A stretch of DNA of 64,000 nt from Chaenocephalus aceratus (GCA_023974075.1 CM043799.1:8271250-8335249), one strand, 5' to 3'; counted from the first letter of the stretch, positions 11,550-23,150 are shown. Program-made: numbers and translations. Notes: a model not told the origin generated them from the sequence alone.

Positions 11550-12612
11550 TAGGGCTGTCAAACGATTAAAATGTTTAATCAGATTAATCACAGCTTAAAA
11601 ATTAATTAATCATGATTAATCACCATTCGAACTATGTCCAAAATATGCCATTTATTTATGTTTATTGTTGTGGGAATGGAAAGATAAATGAAAGCAGGCG
11701 GATATATCCATTTAACATACAGTATCTATGTTTATTATAACATTGTTCTGCATGTCAAAATGAAAGACAACCCACACACCTATTAATCATCAAACCATGG
11801 GGTCTTAATTCATTACGTGTTGATGTCTATCAACGGGGGAGTACTTCAGGAAAGTCGACAGAGGGGGGGGGGGGGGGCTAGTGGAGTACTTCGTGACCAC
11901 AGAGTGTGAACGTTGTGATCAGCTGTTTTAGTGCAGTTCTCCAGTGAAGGGGAGAGTCTCCCTCCGCAGCCGGTTAGCGTAGTTTTGGCACAGTTCCGTT
12001 GTACAGACCGACGTTAACAGCTGCCCTGTCTGTGCACACGGAGACCGACTCTGTCGTCCGGTGATCGAATCGCCTTCTGGAAAAGCTTCACAAGTACGTC
12101 GGTACGCAAATGCGCTTTGTGACACAAGTGACGGTACGCATTTCAGATTACGCACATAACCTGCGTACCAGTTATGTGCACCCCTGTACCAGAGCCATAT
12201 TATTACTATTATATGGCTCTGCCCTGAACTACAGCAAAAATATTCTGCGTCGGGACTTCCTGCAACAACACTACGACGTTATCAAAGATGTTCTATTGAG
12301 AAGAAGATCACTACGTGACAAAAGTTTTCAAAACCGTGGCTACTGAAATCAATCTTACTAACTGCTGTCTGTGCAATTTACTCCGCGCGAGTTGGCAGAC
12401 TTTATTTTGCTTCCTTTAACATCATTTTTCATGGTGGGGCTAAGCCCTTTCTTGGTATGGGTGTAGCCTACCCCAGCCATACCCTGGCGCTGCCACTGGT
12501 GGCACGTATGGGGCGGGCCATTCTGCACATGCGTTAAATGCGTTAAATATTTTAACGCAATTAATTCAAAAAATTAATTACCGCCGTTAACGCGATAATT
12601 TTGACAGCACTA
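11550..12612. mobile_element. hAT element, 1,063 bp
   Basis: Ends TAGGGCTGTCAAA and TTTGACAGCACTA form an imperfect terminal repeat, flanked by a perfect 8-bp duplication ATTAATAC (11542-11549, 12613-12620). Subterminal TTAATCA and TTAACGC motifs repeat near both ends. A G run (11862-11877) and a stretch at 12430-12502 ending in GCCACTGG, which looks like the end of another hAT, suggest nested debris. No transposase domain was recognised. Confidence 0.85.
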
Positions 12613-12954
12613 ATTAATACCTTTAGTTACTTTACAGATGTGGATGAATGATGTGAAATCTAATCAAGTGTTGAATCAGACTTTAGTTCCACCTGGAGTA
12701 AATCCACAAGCTACCCTGCAGTATACACAGTCATTCAAACTAGCTGCACCTTTACCAGCTTTGAGAACACTTTCATGATCAATCATTATAAAACATATCA
12801 TATATATTATTCTGAAATGGACCAATCTGCACAACGACTACTTTTACTGTCGATACTTTCACTATATTTTGATGAGAATACTTTTCTACTTTTACTTGAG
12901 GAACATTTTGAATGCAGTACTTTTACTAACAGAGTATTCCTACACTCTGGTACT

Positions 12955-13105
12955 TCTACTTTTACTCAAGTACAAGATCTGAGTACTTCTACTTTACTCA
13001 AGTACTTCTACTTACTCAAGTACAAGACCTGAGTACTTCTACTTTTACTTAAGTACAAGACCTGAGTACTTCTACTTTTACTCAAGTACAAGATCTGAGT
13101 ACTTC
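12955..13105. repeat. 33-bp minisatellite, left block
   Basis: Units read GAGTACTTCTACTTTTACTC then AAGTACAAGATCT, with A/T and length variants. The block is interrupted at 13105 by a hAT and continues at 14035. Confidence 0.9.
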
Positions 13106-14034
13106 CAGTGTTGGGAAAGTTCACTTTCTACATGAACTAGTTCAGTTCACAGTTCACACATTTTAAAATGAACTAGTTCAGTTCATAGTTCATAATTCAA
13201 AATGTTGAACTAAAGTTCATGGTTTCAAAAATGAAATAATTTATAATTTATAGTTATTTTTTCAATACTTTGCTGCGAGCTATTATTTGTCTCCTGTACG
13301 ATGTTAATGGGATTTGGGTGGTAGTGGATCTGTTTTGGCTCTCTTTTTTATTCGCCACTCGCACATACCGTGAAAGGCTAGTCGTGTGCTTATTCTCAAT
13401 GTGCCGTTTAAGGTTTGTTGTCGACGTCGTCGATGTACGGACTTGCTTTTTCAAACCGGGCGGACACAGTTTACAGGCAAACGTTTGATTTTTTCCATCT
13501 GAGTCAGTACTGACTTTAACGTAAAATCTTTTAAATGTTCATACGCCGACGCTGTAGAGTCTCACTCTGAGCGAGTGCTGCTGCAGCTGCTCTCGGCTTC
13601 GTCCATACTAATTCATTCATTCATTCAATGCTCGCCGGTTCCGCGGTTCCACATTGTTTGTTGTGAGGAGTCTGATATATTTAGTATATTTATATTTTAG
13701 TGCGACAGCCAGGGGTGACAGGCGCGTACGCGTCACAGGCAGCTTGCTGTTGCCAGATTGGGTGGTTTTCCGCATTATTTTGAAGCCTGTTTACGGTGTG
13801 TTTTAACTGGGTTTTCGTCTGAAAGGCATATGAAATCTGGCACACTTTTGAACGACGTTATAATACAGTGCTGAGAATGAACGCACTTTTGAACGCCGTT
13901 ATACAGCGCTGAGAATGAACGCGTTCTCAATTACGTTCATCTAGCGGAAATACAGTACGTTCAGTTCACGTTCGCCCAAAATATTAACGCGTTCATGAAC
14001 GATCGTTCATTGAACGCGTTCAGGTACATCACTG
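13106..14034 (-). mobile_element. hAT element with BED finger, inserted in the minisatellite
   Basis: It begins CAGTGTTGGG and ends CATCACTG, with perfect 8-bp duplications AGTACTTC (13098-13105, 14035-14042). Subterminal GAACTAGTTCA and GTTCATTGAAC repeats occur at the two ends. A minus-strand BED finger lies inside. At 929 bp it is an internally deleted copy. Confidence 0.9.
13385..13487 (-). pseudogene. BED-type zinc finger of hAT transposase
   Basis: The minus strand reads [20 protein letters not shown] and then [11 protein letters not shown]: two cysteines, a basic and Ser/Thr-rich loop, and the H-x4-H helix of a BED finger. The frame continues to 13254 without other recognisable domains. 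It is the DNA-binding part of a transposase whose catalytic region has been lost. Confidence 0.7.
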
Positions 14035-14332
14035 AGTACTTCTACTGTTACTCAAGTACAAGACCTGAGTACTTCTACTTTTACTCAAGTACAAGATCTG
14101 AGTACTTCTACTTTTACTCAAGTACAAGATCTGAGTATTTCTGCTTTTAATCAAGTACAAGATCTGAGTACTTCTACTTTTACTCAAGTACAAGATCTGA
14201 GTATTTCTGCTTTTACTCAAGTACAAGATCTGAGTATTTCTGCTTTTAATCAAGTACAAGATCTGAGTACTTCTACTTTTACTCTAGTACAAGATCTGAG
14301 TGCTTCTACTTTTACTCAAGTACAAGATCTAT
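14035..14332. repeat. 33-bp minisatellite, right block
   Basis: About nine copies of the same unit as 12955-13105, with TATTTCTGC variants in alternate units. The minus-strand ORF through it is a repeat artefact. Confidence 0.9.
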
Positions 14333-14421
14333 ACTTATACCACCTCCATTTATAGCCTATGAAAAAAAAACTATTAGAAAACGAAGGCTAAAGCTAACGT
14401 TAGCAGATAGTGACAATGTAT

Positions 14422-14448
14422 GCTAGCTAGCTAGCTAGCTAGCTAGCT
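14422..14448. repeat. (GCTA)n microsatellite
   Basis: Nearly seven perfect GCTA units. Confidence 0.95.
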
Positions 14449-15387
14449 CAACGATAATATTGAGACAGAAAACATTTTCAGTGCACATCACGCTCTGCGC
14501 TCCGACAGGGAGCTCTGCTCTGAACACCTGAACGGCCCGTTCTAACAGCTGTTCACCAGCTGTTCACCAGCGGTCCAGTCTGTACCACAGTGACTCTGGA
14601 CCGCACAGTTAATATTAACGAACGCACCCGTAGGTAATGTGGCTGCTGAAGCTAGACCATCATCACGGAGCAGCAGAGCCGACAGGCAGGAAGACTCGAG
14701 CACACAGCTCGTGCTGCATTATAATATATAAAAAAAGAACACCATGTGTGTCATGATGGCACATAACAGCTCGCGGCCGCAGATTACTCCGGGTCCCAGA
14801 CCCCCCCATACCCCAAACATATTTGTATTGCAGATCTACATGAATCACACAAACGACCTATTTTGTATACAAAACGGCAAATTTCACCGAAAGGTGAGTG
14901 ATTTTCATGCCTGCATAATGCTAAACGGGAGCAAATGTTAATAGGGGACCCAATTATCCCAGTGGTGGCCGCCGGAGCTAACGGAGCCGCAGGGGGCTAG
15001 CTCCAGCCGGTGTCCCGGAGCTAGCCCACTGCGGCTCCGTTAGGTCCGGGCGGTGGAGTACGTATTTTCTAAATGTGTGAATGACAAGCATTAAGAATAA
15101 CAAAATATAGCCAATTCTCTTGCAGATTGTCTCATATATAGGGGAACTACACTGTTAGCAGTAACTTGTTATGCATGTATTTCATGTTAGTTTAGCTTCT
15201 TAGCCTGAGCTAGCTCTGTTTACTTCCTGTTCGGAGGCAGCAGGTCCCGCCTCGGCTCCGCCTCTTTGCCCTTATTTGGAGCAGGCGGGATTAGACTCTG
15301 ACGTCACAGTCGAGCTGTTAGTGGCCGACTCCGCCTACTAAGGGCTTCTCGGCAACTCTGCAGAATCCTATGGGTGACGTCACTTAA

Positions 15388-16085
15388 AGGTCTCCTATTA
15401 TACAATTTTTAGGCATATATTATGGGCCTCAGATATATAAAAAACATGTCTATGAAGTGTTTTGCTCAAAATACCAAACCGATCATGCATTTTAGCCATG
15501 CCTCATACCCCTCAATTTCAGCCAAGTTAGTGTAGTGCTGTTTCTGGGTCCGTAGCTTTAAATGTAACCCGAGCTGCTGCTGGCCACGCCCCTTTGGAGC
15601 GTCCACATGCAAGCGGTGAGCTCTGTGAAGAGAAGAGTGTCTATCAGTTGAAACTCAGCTAAACGCTGCCGTGACTAAACGGCATATACTGTTCCAAACC
15701 ACATCAAGGATAATTTCTGAAAGAGTATGGAGCTTTTTCTCTTGCGGGTTTCCCACAAGGTGCGTACCTTTTTTATACCTGGCGTTTTTAAACACAGCGT
15801 TAGCTCTGAGTGTTAGCGATGCTTGCTAATATAAACACAGACCATATTACTTCCAAAACACGTTGCGCATTGTTTCTGATAGCAACGTTTCAGATAGGAG
15901 TTCAACGTAAAGCCAGCCCATATTTTAGTAATGTCGTCATGACCGCAGCAAATCTGGATCAGATCCGTTGTACCGGTTTGTGGGTAAAGAGAACAAGAGA
16001 CAGGGTTGTATTTTCAGACACTTTGTGAGTCTCCTTACACCGGGGGCACATATAAAATACGTGCATTTTGCATTATAGTTGACCT
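15388..16085. mobile_element. TTAA-target transposon fragment (Kolobok-like), 698 bp
   Basis: Ends AGGTCTCCTATTATAC and the complement of AGGTCAACTATAATGC form an imperfect inverted repeat directly inside TTAA on both sides (15384-15387, 16086-16089). Related termini occur at 29160-29176, 52041 and 56591. No protein domain was seen. TTAA duplications fit Kolobok or piggyBac; the THAP link in the related copies favours Kolobok. Confidence 0.75.
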
Positions 16086-16089
16086 TTAA

Positions 16090-17106
16090 AGTATTAGCCT
16101 ACAGTACAGTACAGCTTACAGAGAAGAGATAACATCTGATCCTTTTACAACAAACGCTCTTTTTATTTTTTTAGTAACATTGTAATCCTCCTAGTAATCC
16201 CCAATTTTCAGGAATTTACAGTAATTGAATATCTGAGTAGACAGTTACCTTTTTTGTAATCCCCTTTCAAGTATGTTGTTATTGTCCATGTGTTAACTAG
16301 GAAACACCTATATTGTCAGTAACCTGCCATGACATTGGCCTCCTCCGTTCTCATGTGACAGTCTTCTTGGAAATTCAGTTTTTAAATTACAAACGCAGCC
16401 TGCCTCACCTTGTCCCCCCCTCCCATCCGTCTGTCAGTCCATCAAAGTGTCTCCACATCAAAGACAGGGCTGTCCATGTCTGCACATAGGCTACAGGGCT
16501 GAGGACTGATAGCTGTCATGTGAGCATCACATCATGGATTCATACATTCACTTAGCCGGATATGGAAATAAATCTCTTTACAGACCATATATTGGGATTA
16601 CCGACTGATGTAAAAGTGAACTTTATATGTATGGAATGCATCTTTGATGATGCAAGCCTCACAAACACTGTAAAAGCATGCATTGATGAAAGTTATGCAG
16701 TGCTGTCAAAGTCACCGCAGAGACATACTGTACATACATATTTAATGCCGACTCTGCCAGCTTCTGTCACAACATGCCTCATTTAATTTAAGGTTAGCAG
16801 AGTTAACATTATTTTCGTCTTCTCACTTTTGACATACCGCTAACAGCCTATCATCTTGTCAAGTATGTTCAGGCTAAAGTTGATGTAACTCATGGAAGAG
16901 GCCCAATTTAATGTTAAGTCAAAGCAAAGGCTCATTTCCTGACTAATCCATTTTGATTTGTGCGAATCATGGCGGAGATCTGTCCCTGTTAGCCTCTAAA
17001 TATTTAATCCTAATATACATACACTTTGTTTATTACTTGGCTTAGTTGAATACTCAATTCTGACATTTCAGAGGGTGTTAATTATGGCTAACAGACCGAG
17101 AGACTA
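16090..17106. other. Unassigned DNA
   Basis: No repeat family or gene was recognised; the short frame at 16562-16786 shows no motif. Confidence 0.3.
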
Positions 17107-17479
17107 TGTAGGGCAACCCTGTCTCCTAAAAATTACGTTCCCACAGAACTAAACTGCATCCTCAATTACGTTTAGCCAGAAACGTATTTTCTCCCACGTT
17201 ATGTTCGTTATGAACGTATCTCAAATACGTTTATTTCTACATATCTTCTAGAAACTTTTCTCCCACGTTACGTTTCTTATGAACGTATCTTAAATACGTT
17301 TATTTTCTACATATCTTTACCATTTATTGTCTGAGGACGACCTAGAGAGTCTTGCTTATAATAATGATAATAGTCATTTATAAATATCATTTTAGAGCCC
17401 ACATTGGAAATCAGTAGGCGAGGCTGTAATTTCGCCAGCTGTTACTCTCATGAGCGAGGCAGAAAATAATAGTTTTAAC

Positions 17480-17593
17480 ATGCCAAAAAGCTGCTGTGTC
17501 GTTTATTGCACCTCAAACATTAAAACAAATCCAGAGTTACGTGTTTCTGTACTTCCTCTAAGAAGAAAGGACAGTAACAGAATATCTCTGTGA
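17480..17593 (+). pseudogene. THAP-domain start, left arm
   Basis: ATG 17480 reads MPKSCCVVYCTSNIKTNPEL then RVSVLPLRRKDS, the first half of a C2CH THAP finger (C-x3-4-C, then the L-P--RR segment). It ends in TGA at 17591 shortly after, where similarity stops. Confidence 0.7.
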
Positions 17594-17636
17594 CGCCAGA
17601 TGTGGTGTTCGTATTGCGATATGATATCCAAAAGAA

Positions 17637-19060
17637 AATTCAGTTTAGGATGGCCGAAGACACTACACTACCCATAATCCCCAGCTATCGTTTGGGACTA
17701 CAATCCCGTTGACAAACCCCGTGATTAATCTTCAAACTCTGGGATTGGATGTTGGAGTGGCAGTGCGCCAAGGTTATGCAGAGCGTCATGCTCTTAGAAA
17801 TGGAACGAAACCACGGCAGACTATTCAAAACTGGATTTGAACGCCCCCCGAGAACTACACATGCTGGCTATTGTGTTTCGCAACATGTTCTCTGTGGCAC
17901 GTCTCTACTGGGAATTGTAGTTTTAAAAGACATTTTCGTTTTCCCCAAAATTAGAAGTTGACAGTATTAAACTGTGTACAGCCCTGGAGGTTTAGGCGAT
18001 AGGAAACACATTGGTGTGTACAAATGTAAAACATGTAATTACTAAATGGGTTAAAATCGCTTGTATCCATAATGGGCAGCATTAATATATACCCACATGA
18101 CAGCTCATTGTTACTTTGTAATTCTACTCCACTACAATTCAGAGGTCAACCTGGTATTTTTACTCCACTACACTTATGTGAGTTACTTTGCAGATTCTGA
18201 TTAATGATGTGAATAATAAACAACCCTTAAAGCAGACTTTAGTTATACCTGAGTAAAATGCAGGGAAAGGTGATTGTCAAGTGCCAACATCAGGAGAGAT
18301 ATTTGATTGTTGGTGCTTGAGAAGACTAAACATTTATCTGTACACAAGGTACACACAGCATACTAATAATAACTTTGTATTATTAGTGTAGGACACTTAT
18401 CCATGTATAACATCTGAAGATGTGTAGTTTTATTCATGTTTTTACATAATTGTACAGGATATTGCAATACTATTTCTCATGTTTTACTTCTACACATTAA
18501 TATCTGATTTGTAAAACATCACAGACAGAAAGGCATATCCGTCATTTAATGGTAAGCTATTGAAATTGTGATTCCATAGATGTGTCTCCCATCACCCAAA
18601 TCCCCTGACTATTCTCTCAACTCAGTATTTATATTCTTTAATTCAAAGAAAATCAGCAATATCTTTAAAAACTACATGTCCTTTTCTATCAGCTGTGCAC
18701 CGTTATGGTGTAAATATAACCTATCTACCAATTGGATCAAATATAAAAGTCAGCCGAATTACTTTTGTGAAAAGAAATGCAAGATGCAGTTCTTCAAGTT
18801 TGTCCAGAAGTCTTCTCATCAGGGCTCTATAAATAAAGAACTACGGCAGATGTGTAATATTTAATGCAGCCGAACCGTGTATTACAATGCAGTTATGTGA
18901 TGACTTCCAAAGAGAAAAGCAATGAACACTCGGAATAAAGTATTATTATATATTGTTTAAATGTTTTCGGATATCATATCGCATTAACATCATATCCCAA
19001 CATGCATTGCGGCTAAAACATCCAATCAACGAGCTTCAAGCTGAGGATCTTGGGTAATCT
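17637..19060. mobile_element. F-family DNA element, partly degraded
   Basis: The left end GGATGGCCGAAGACACTACA and the following 90 bp match the termini of 54078-55087, and 18815-18950 matches the inverted 54240-54360. The right terminus (about 19010-19060) is diverged. A block at 18110-18260 inside it resembles the TACTC-CACTACA repeat at 11.4 and 12.6 kb. Confidence 0.6.
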
Positions 19061-19445
19061 GTTCAGTGGGTTTGTGGTGTGTATCGCTAGACATGTCCCT
19101 TATAGGCCTACGTCTGTTTCCGGTGACTTTATTTACGGCTAAAAAGCCCAAGATTATAGAATTAAACGAATAAATAAAAACAAGGATAATTGTGTGTTAT
19201 TGTTGAGTAAATAACAGTGTGTTATTTAGAAAAAAATAACAAATTAGAAGGAAAAAAAGATTTAAAAAAATAAAGATTTCAGTATTTTGAGGCTCTGAGC
19301 CCCATTTCTTTTCCTCACAGATGGAAAAAAAAGTCCGACATTATACGATTTAAAATAAAAACAAATAAATAAAAAGATAAAATACTGGCATGTAATTTAC
19401 GTTAGAATAAATAGAATGGTTTTGAATAATAGAGTAAAATCTATG

Positions 19446-19622
19446 TCACTTTACAGCCCCGCCCACTTTTGGGGAAACCAATGCTGTCATTTGAACGGCG
19501 ATCAAGCCTGAAGCCACAGAGATCTTACTGTCCTTTCTTCTTAGAGGAAGTACAGAAACACGTAACTCTGGATTTGTTTTAATGTTTGAGGTGCAATAAA
19601 CGACACAGCAGATTTTTGGCAT
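19446..19622 (-). pseudogene. THAP-domain start, right arm
   Basis: Starting at the minus-strand ATG 19622, the frame reads MPKICCVVYCTSNIKTNPEL then RVSVLPLRRKDS, almost identical to the left-arm copy. Beyond that the correct frame appears to shift: an LWLQA segment typical of THAP fingers is visible in another frame. It is a broken exon. Confidence 0.7.
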
Positions 19623-20084
19623 GTTAAAACTATTATTTTCTGTCTCGCTCATGAGAGTAACAGCTGGCGAAATTACAGCCTCTCCTACTGATTTCAAATG
19701 TGTGCTCTAAAATTATATTTATAAATGACTATTATCATTATTGTAAGCAAGACAATAAATGGCAAAGATATGTAGAAAATAAACGTATTTAAGATACGTT
19801 CATAATAAATGTAACGTGGGAGAAAATATGTTTCTAGAAGATATGTAGAAAATAAACGTATTTGAGATACGTTCATAACGAACGTCACGTGGGAGAAAAT
19901 ACGTTTCTGACTAAACGTAATTGAGAATGCAGTTTAGTTCTGTGGGAACGTAATTTGTAGGAGACAGGGTTGTGTAGGGTCACATCAATCAACAGAAAGA
20001 AGTCTGGTACATTTAACGTCAACTTTGGATAACAAACATTAGTTTTCTCCATCAAAAAACACCATGGAACACCATGGAATACTT

Positions 20085-20245
20085 TTAATATTCATTCATC
20101 CATCTTTTCATGTGGTCGGGTCGCGGGGGTAGCAGTTCCAGCAGAGAGCCCCAAACTTTCTTTTCCCTGGCCACATCAACCAGCTCTGACTGGGGGATCC
20201 CAAGGTGCTCCCAGGCCAGCGAAGAGATATAATCCCTCCACCTGG
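20085..20245 (-). pseudogene. Non-LTR retrotransposon ORF C-terminus fragment
   Basis: The minus strand encodes TRWRDYISSLAWEHLGIPQS followed by ELVDVAREKKVWGSLLELLP, a C-terminal block I recognise from teleost LINE proteins. It is only about 55 residues and has no reverse-transcriptase motif. I cannot assign the clade. Confidence 0.55.
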
Positions 20246-20317
20246 TACTATTAATATTCATATTTATATATTTGTGGAAAGAACAGAAAAACTGCACAAG
20301 AGAAGTTAAGAAGTTTA

Positions 20318-21486
20318 ACCTGTTAAGCCCTGAACCTGTTTTTCAGGTCTCAGGCTCGAAAATGACATTCCCAGAACAAATGACCATATCTTCACTTCTA
20401 AAAGGGATAAATTAATAAAAAAAATTCTCAAAGCAAGGTTACATCTGTGAGTTGGATGTAGAAGTGTCAGAATCAATATAGATGTTTTTATTTTAAAGCA
20501 AATTCAGATTGAACATAGTAAAAACATTTACATTATAGTGTCCGTCCAAAAAAAGAAAAGTACTGATAGTGAAAACCACCCTTGAATGATGGGATAGTAG
20601 ACTAAAAGCTTTGGGAATCCAAACTATAACATATAATAAGTACCCTGTATCAAAATTGATGCAAGTAATTTGACCTTTTTAGAGAGATTTAGAAAAAAAT
20701 ACCCACTTCTGGGGTCATTTGGGTGCATTTTCCATATCTCTGGCCCCCCTCGTTCGATTTTGATGATTGACATCTCTTTTTAACCGTTAGAGCCAATAGA
20801 ATCAAGGGGAAGTTCCTAAAATCCATCTAAACATTACCCATTGGTGAATGAGTGATGCACAGCCAGAATGCTCCGGAACCGGAAACTGCGATACACTCTG
20901 GTGGCTATCATTAGCAGCTAATATGAAGGCCCAATCCCAAACCACTCCCTCGACCCTACCCCTCCGTGATGGAGTGAACTCCGTCTGTAGCCAAACTCGC
21001 AGCTCAACGAGGCTCCCTCCTGTCAGATGGAGGGAGTAAATACATAAATAATGGATAACAATCCATTACCATGCTGTCACGTGCGGTGCTGTTACGTGTA
21101 CGCAAATTGACGTGCTTGATGTGAACGAGCATTCTGGTTAAAGTTGCGTATGCGCTATGAGCGCACATACGGGTACTTCTCAGGCATGCCGGGTAATCGG
21201 TGACGTTTCGCTCTCTCAAAAGTTGGGCCATTTTATCATCATGCGCTAATGAGCAACTCTCATAGGAATGAATGAGGCCCCGCCACCCACGCTGTATCCA
21301 GTTCTTATTATACATCCATGCTGCAGACTCGCTGTTTGAGGGCTTGATAGCCCACTCCCCCTCCACACTCGTTGCTTTGGAACAGCCCTTAATATGGCGG
21401 ACCCTCCGCGTGAACGCACAAACGTAGGGGTAGGGTGTAGGGGGCGGTTTGGGAATGGGCCGAAATCTCCGTTGTTGACATAAAAA
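20318..21486 (+). mobile_element. E3 repeat, left half, with MITE insertion
   Basis: Starts AACCTGTTAAGCCCTGAAC and matches the inverted copy 32098-32712 over its length, including the short TACATAAAAA block that resumes after the MITE (21462-21486). It is then cut by a hAT-like end at 21487. The opposite end of this family (GGGACCTTCGGGCTTAA) is seen at 30090-30112. Confidence 0.65.
20928..21461. mobile_element. 534-bp MITE with GAA target duplication
   Basis: Inverted ends start GGCCCAATCCCAAACC and, on the other strand, GGCCCATTCCCAAACC, similar for about 35 bp. GAA flanks both sides (20925-20927, 21462-21464), and the E3 copy at 32.1 kb confirms that the flanks belong together. The superfamily is not clear; 3-bp duplications suggest Harbinger. 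Confidence 0.75.
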
Positions 21487-21600
21487 CAGGGCTGCCAACC
21501 CTCACGCATTGAGCGCGAGAGTCACGCAATCAACCCATATCTCACGCACTCACGCCACACATGCCTTTCCTCACGCTAATTTAAAAAAAATTTTTAATTA
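21487..21600. mobile_element. hAT-like terminus
   Basis: CAGGGCTGCCAACCCTCACG with following TCACGCA iterations resembles a hAT end. No matching second end or 8-bp duplication was found, so the extent is unknown. Confidence 0.35.
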
Positions 21601-21939
21601 AATGTATATGAAAATAAAGTGAAGGAACAGCAAAACCGAGCGGTCTACGAAATGAGACAGTCTTCTGACTTAGTTCAGTAAAGTTGGAACGATATTGGAA
21701 GATTCGGATTTCACGGATCAATAACTCATGAACAAAACGTATTCAAATGACGTCTCATGAGTACCGTGGTAAGGTTGACAACAAACTACAATCACATTTT
21801 GATCAAAAAAAGCCAATACGCGCCGTCCTCCGAGCTGGACACATTACATTGGTCTCTATCTGCAGCCGGAGAAGAAACGAGTGCTCAGGGACCGTCTGCA
21901 AAGTGCAACTCCAAAAAAAGAGAATACAATAATATTCAA

Positions 21940-22300
21940 TCACTATTATACAGCTTATTACTACCAAACTCACTACACACATCAATAGTCTCCTGGTGGT
22001 CATACTACATGAGAGAGTTTTGAAGAATATGCTTTTGAAGAATTTTGGGGAATATTTATAATGTAAAATCTTCAATAACTATGGCATTATCTTGAATAAG
22101 TTTACTATTATATAGTATATTTCTACCAAACTCACTACACACATCAATAGTCATACTGTGGTCATACTACAACAAGGAGTTTTGAAGAATATGCTTTTGA
22201 ATAATATTGGGGAACATTTATAATGTAAATATTTAATAAATATGGCATCTTCAATAACTTTACTATTATACAGTATATTTCTTCTAAACTCACTATTTGC
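21940..22300. repeat. ~160-bp tandem repeat
   Basis: CTATTATA(C/T)AG..., CCAAACTCACTACACACATC and TTTTGAAGAATATGCTTTTG recur at about 160-bp spacing (21943, 22104, 22263), two full copies and a partial third. Confidence 0.8.
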
Positions 22301-22556
22301 ATTGTTGTTGTTAGTATATGGTTAGCTAGCTGCGCTAACGGATATTAGAAGTTGTTTCTAAAACAAGGAGAGGGAGAGCTCTGTCCTGTCAGACTGAAAG
22401 CGATAACTACAGCTCAGTGAGTTAAGGGACTCGGAGTGTTTAGATAGTTAACTTTAGTCTAGTTATCTGAGTGGGTCTCAAACGGTTTGGTCACCATTTA
22501 TGAGAATACATGAAAAACAGGTATGAAATACTATATGACAGTAAAACAAGAATACA

Positions 22557-22712
22557 GTTTAAAAGGGGAGTGATTTGTAAAATATCCATAAAGAAGAACA
22601 TCTGTGTACAGTTCTGTTTCATATGGATGTTGAGAGATGTATCCATAGATCTCTTAATTTTGCTCTCAAAGTGCACCAGATAGATGCATTTAACTTGAAT
22701 ATTTTAATAAAA
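22557..22712 (+). mobile_element. hAT fragment, same family as 7148-7305
   Basis: Shares AAAAGGGGAGTGATTTGTAA, ATCCATAGATCTCTT and CTCTCAAAGTGCACCAGAT with 7148-7290, with a small deletion. It is an isolated piece of the TTF-type hAT. Confidence 0.6.
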
Positions 22713-22868
22713 ATCTTCCCCCCCCCCCAATACAATATCACTTTACCTCTGCTTACACCTATATGCCATTTTATATACTGTGAGCTGATTGAGCTGTGTT
22801 AAGGGGAATGTTTACATATTATGTCCTCAGTTATTATATGTATAGAGAGATTATGTCTATTCCCGTAC

Positions 22869-23150
22869 TGTAGGGATGTAATATTAGTATTGTACCACTG
22901 TGAGGCACTGTAGTGTTACGTGCTACGTAAGGACGCAGGCTTGCGTCATGTAAATGAGGGTGTGTTCACCTGCTGCACATGTACAGATCTATGTGTGGTC
23001 ATTCTAAGTTAGCTCGGCTGAACGAAAGGAATCACCTGAGACGCAGAGGAAAATAAATCATGCCCAAGGGCTAAACAGTTTATCGTCTCCGTCTCCATTA
23101 TTTCTCTCCGAGTGCAACGTATGAAGAAGCTGCCATCCTAAACCTTAACA
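22869..23150 (+). repeat. Copia-type 5' LTR
   Basis: It ends CCTTAACA immediately before GGTTATGGGCCCAGAG, a primer-binding site of the internal-tRNA-Met type used by Copia elements. AATAAA lies at about 23051. The left edge (TGTAGGGATG) is a guess because no second LTR survives. Confidence 0.55.

Larger units (their letters stand above)
10858..14913. mobile_element. 4,056-bp transposon with 6-bp target duplication CATAAT
   Basis: Ends are CAGGCATGAAAA (left) and TTTTCATGCCTG (right), perfect over 12 bp. CATAAT flanks both sides (10852-10857, 14914-14919), and the related copy near 53020-53030 shows the target without the insertion. A 6-bp duplication does not fit hAT (8 bp). The left interior has an imperfect palindrome around CCGGGGGCATGCTCCCCCGG (10918-10938). 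No transposase was recognised, and most of the interior is later insertions (two hATs, a minisatellite). Confidence 0.75.
10235..15383 (+). mobile_element. THAP-start DNA repeat (H), opened by a 4-kb insertion
   Basis: The two outer parts, 10275-10857 and 14914-15383, match in inverted orientation the uninterrupted copy at 52377-53620, which has them joined. The left part carries a THAP-like first exon. The right part carries a GC-rich hairpin (about 14973-15045, arms GGAGCTAACGGAGCCGCAG and complement) and the GTGACGTCAC box. The right part is cut at 15383 by a TTAA element. The family seems to be an abundant teleost DNA repeat, but I cannot name it. Confidence 0.7.
17114..19972. mobile_element. 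Fold-back THAP element with 7-bp target duplication
   Basis: The two ends (17114-17590 and 19515-19972) are inverted copies of each other for about 460 bp, starting CAACCCTGTCTCCTA. Each arm contains two subterminal repeats of about 58 bp (TCTCCCACGTTA...TTTCTACATATCT) and a THAP first exon. TGTAGGG flanks both sides (17107-17113, 19973-19979). Between the arms lies a copy of the F repeat (17637-19060). THAP plus a 7-8-bp duplication would fit a P-element-like family, but no transposase core is present. Confidence 0.8.

Noticed and set aside
14029..14259. Minus-strand ORF with SKSRNTQILYL repeats
   Set aside because: It is the 33-bp minisatellite read in one frame.
21004..21509. Overlapping minus-strand ORFs of 164 and 87 codons
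   Set aside because: They lie in a MITE with inverted ends and a GAA duplication; no domain is visible.
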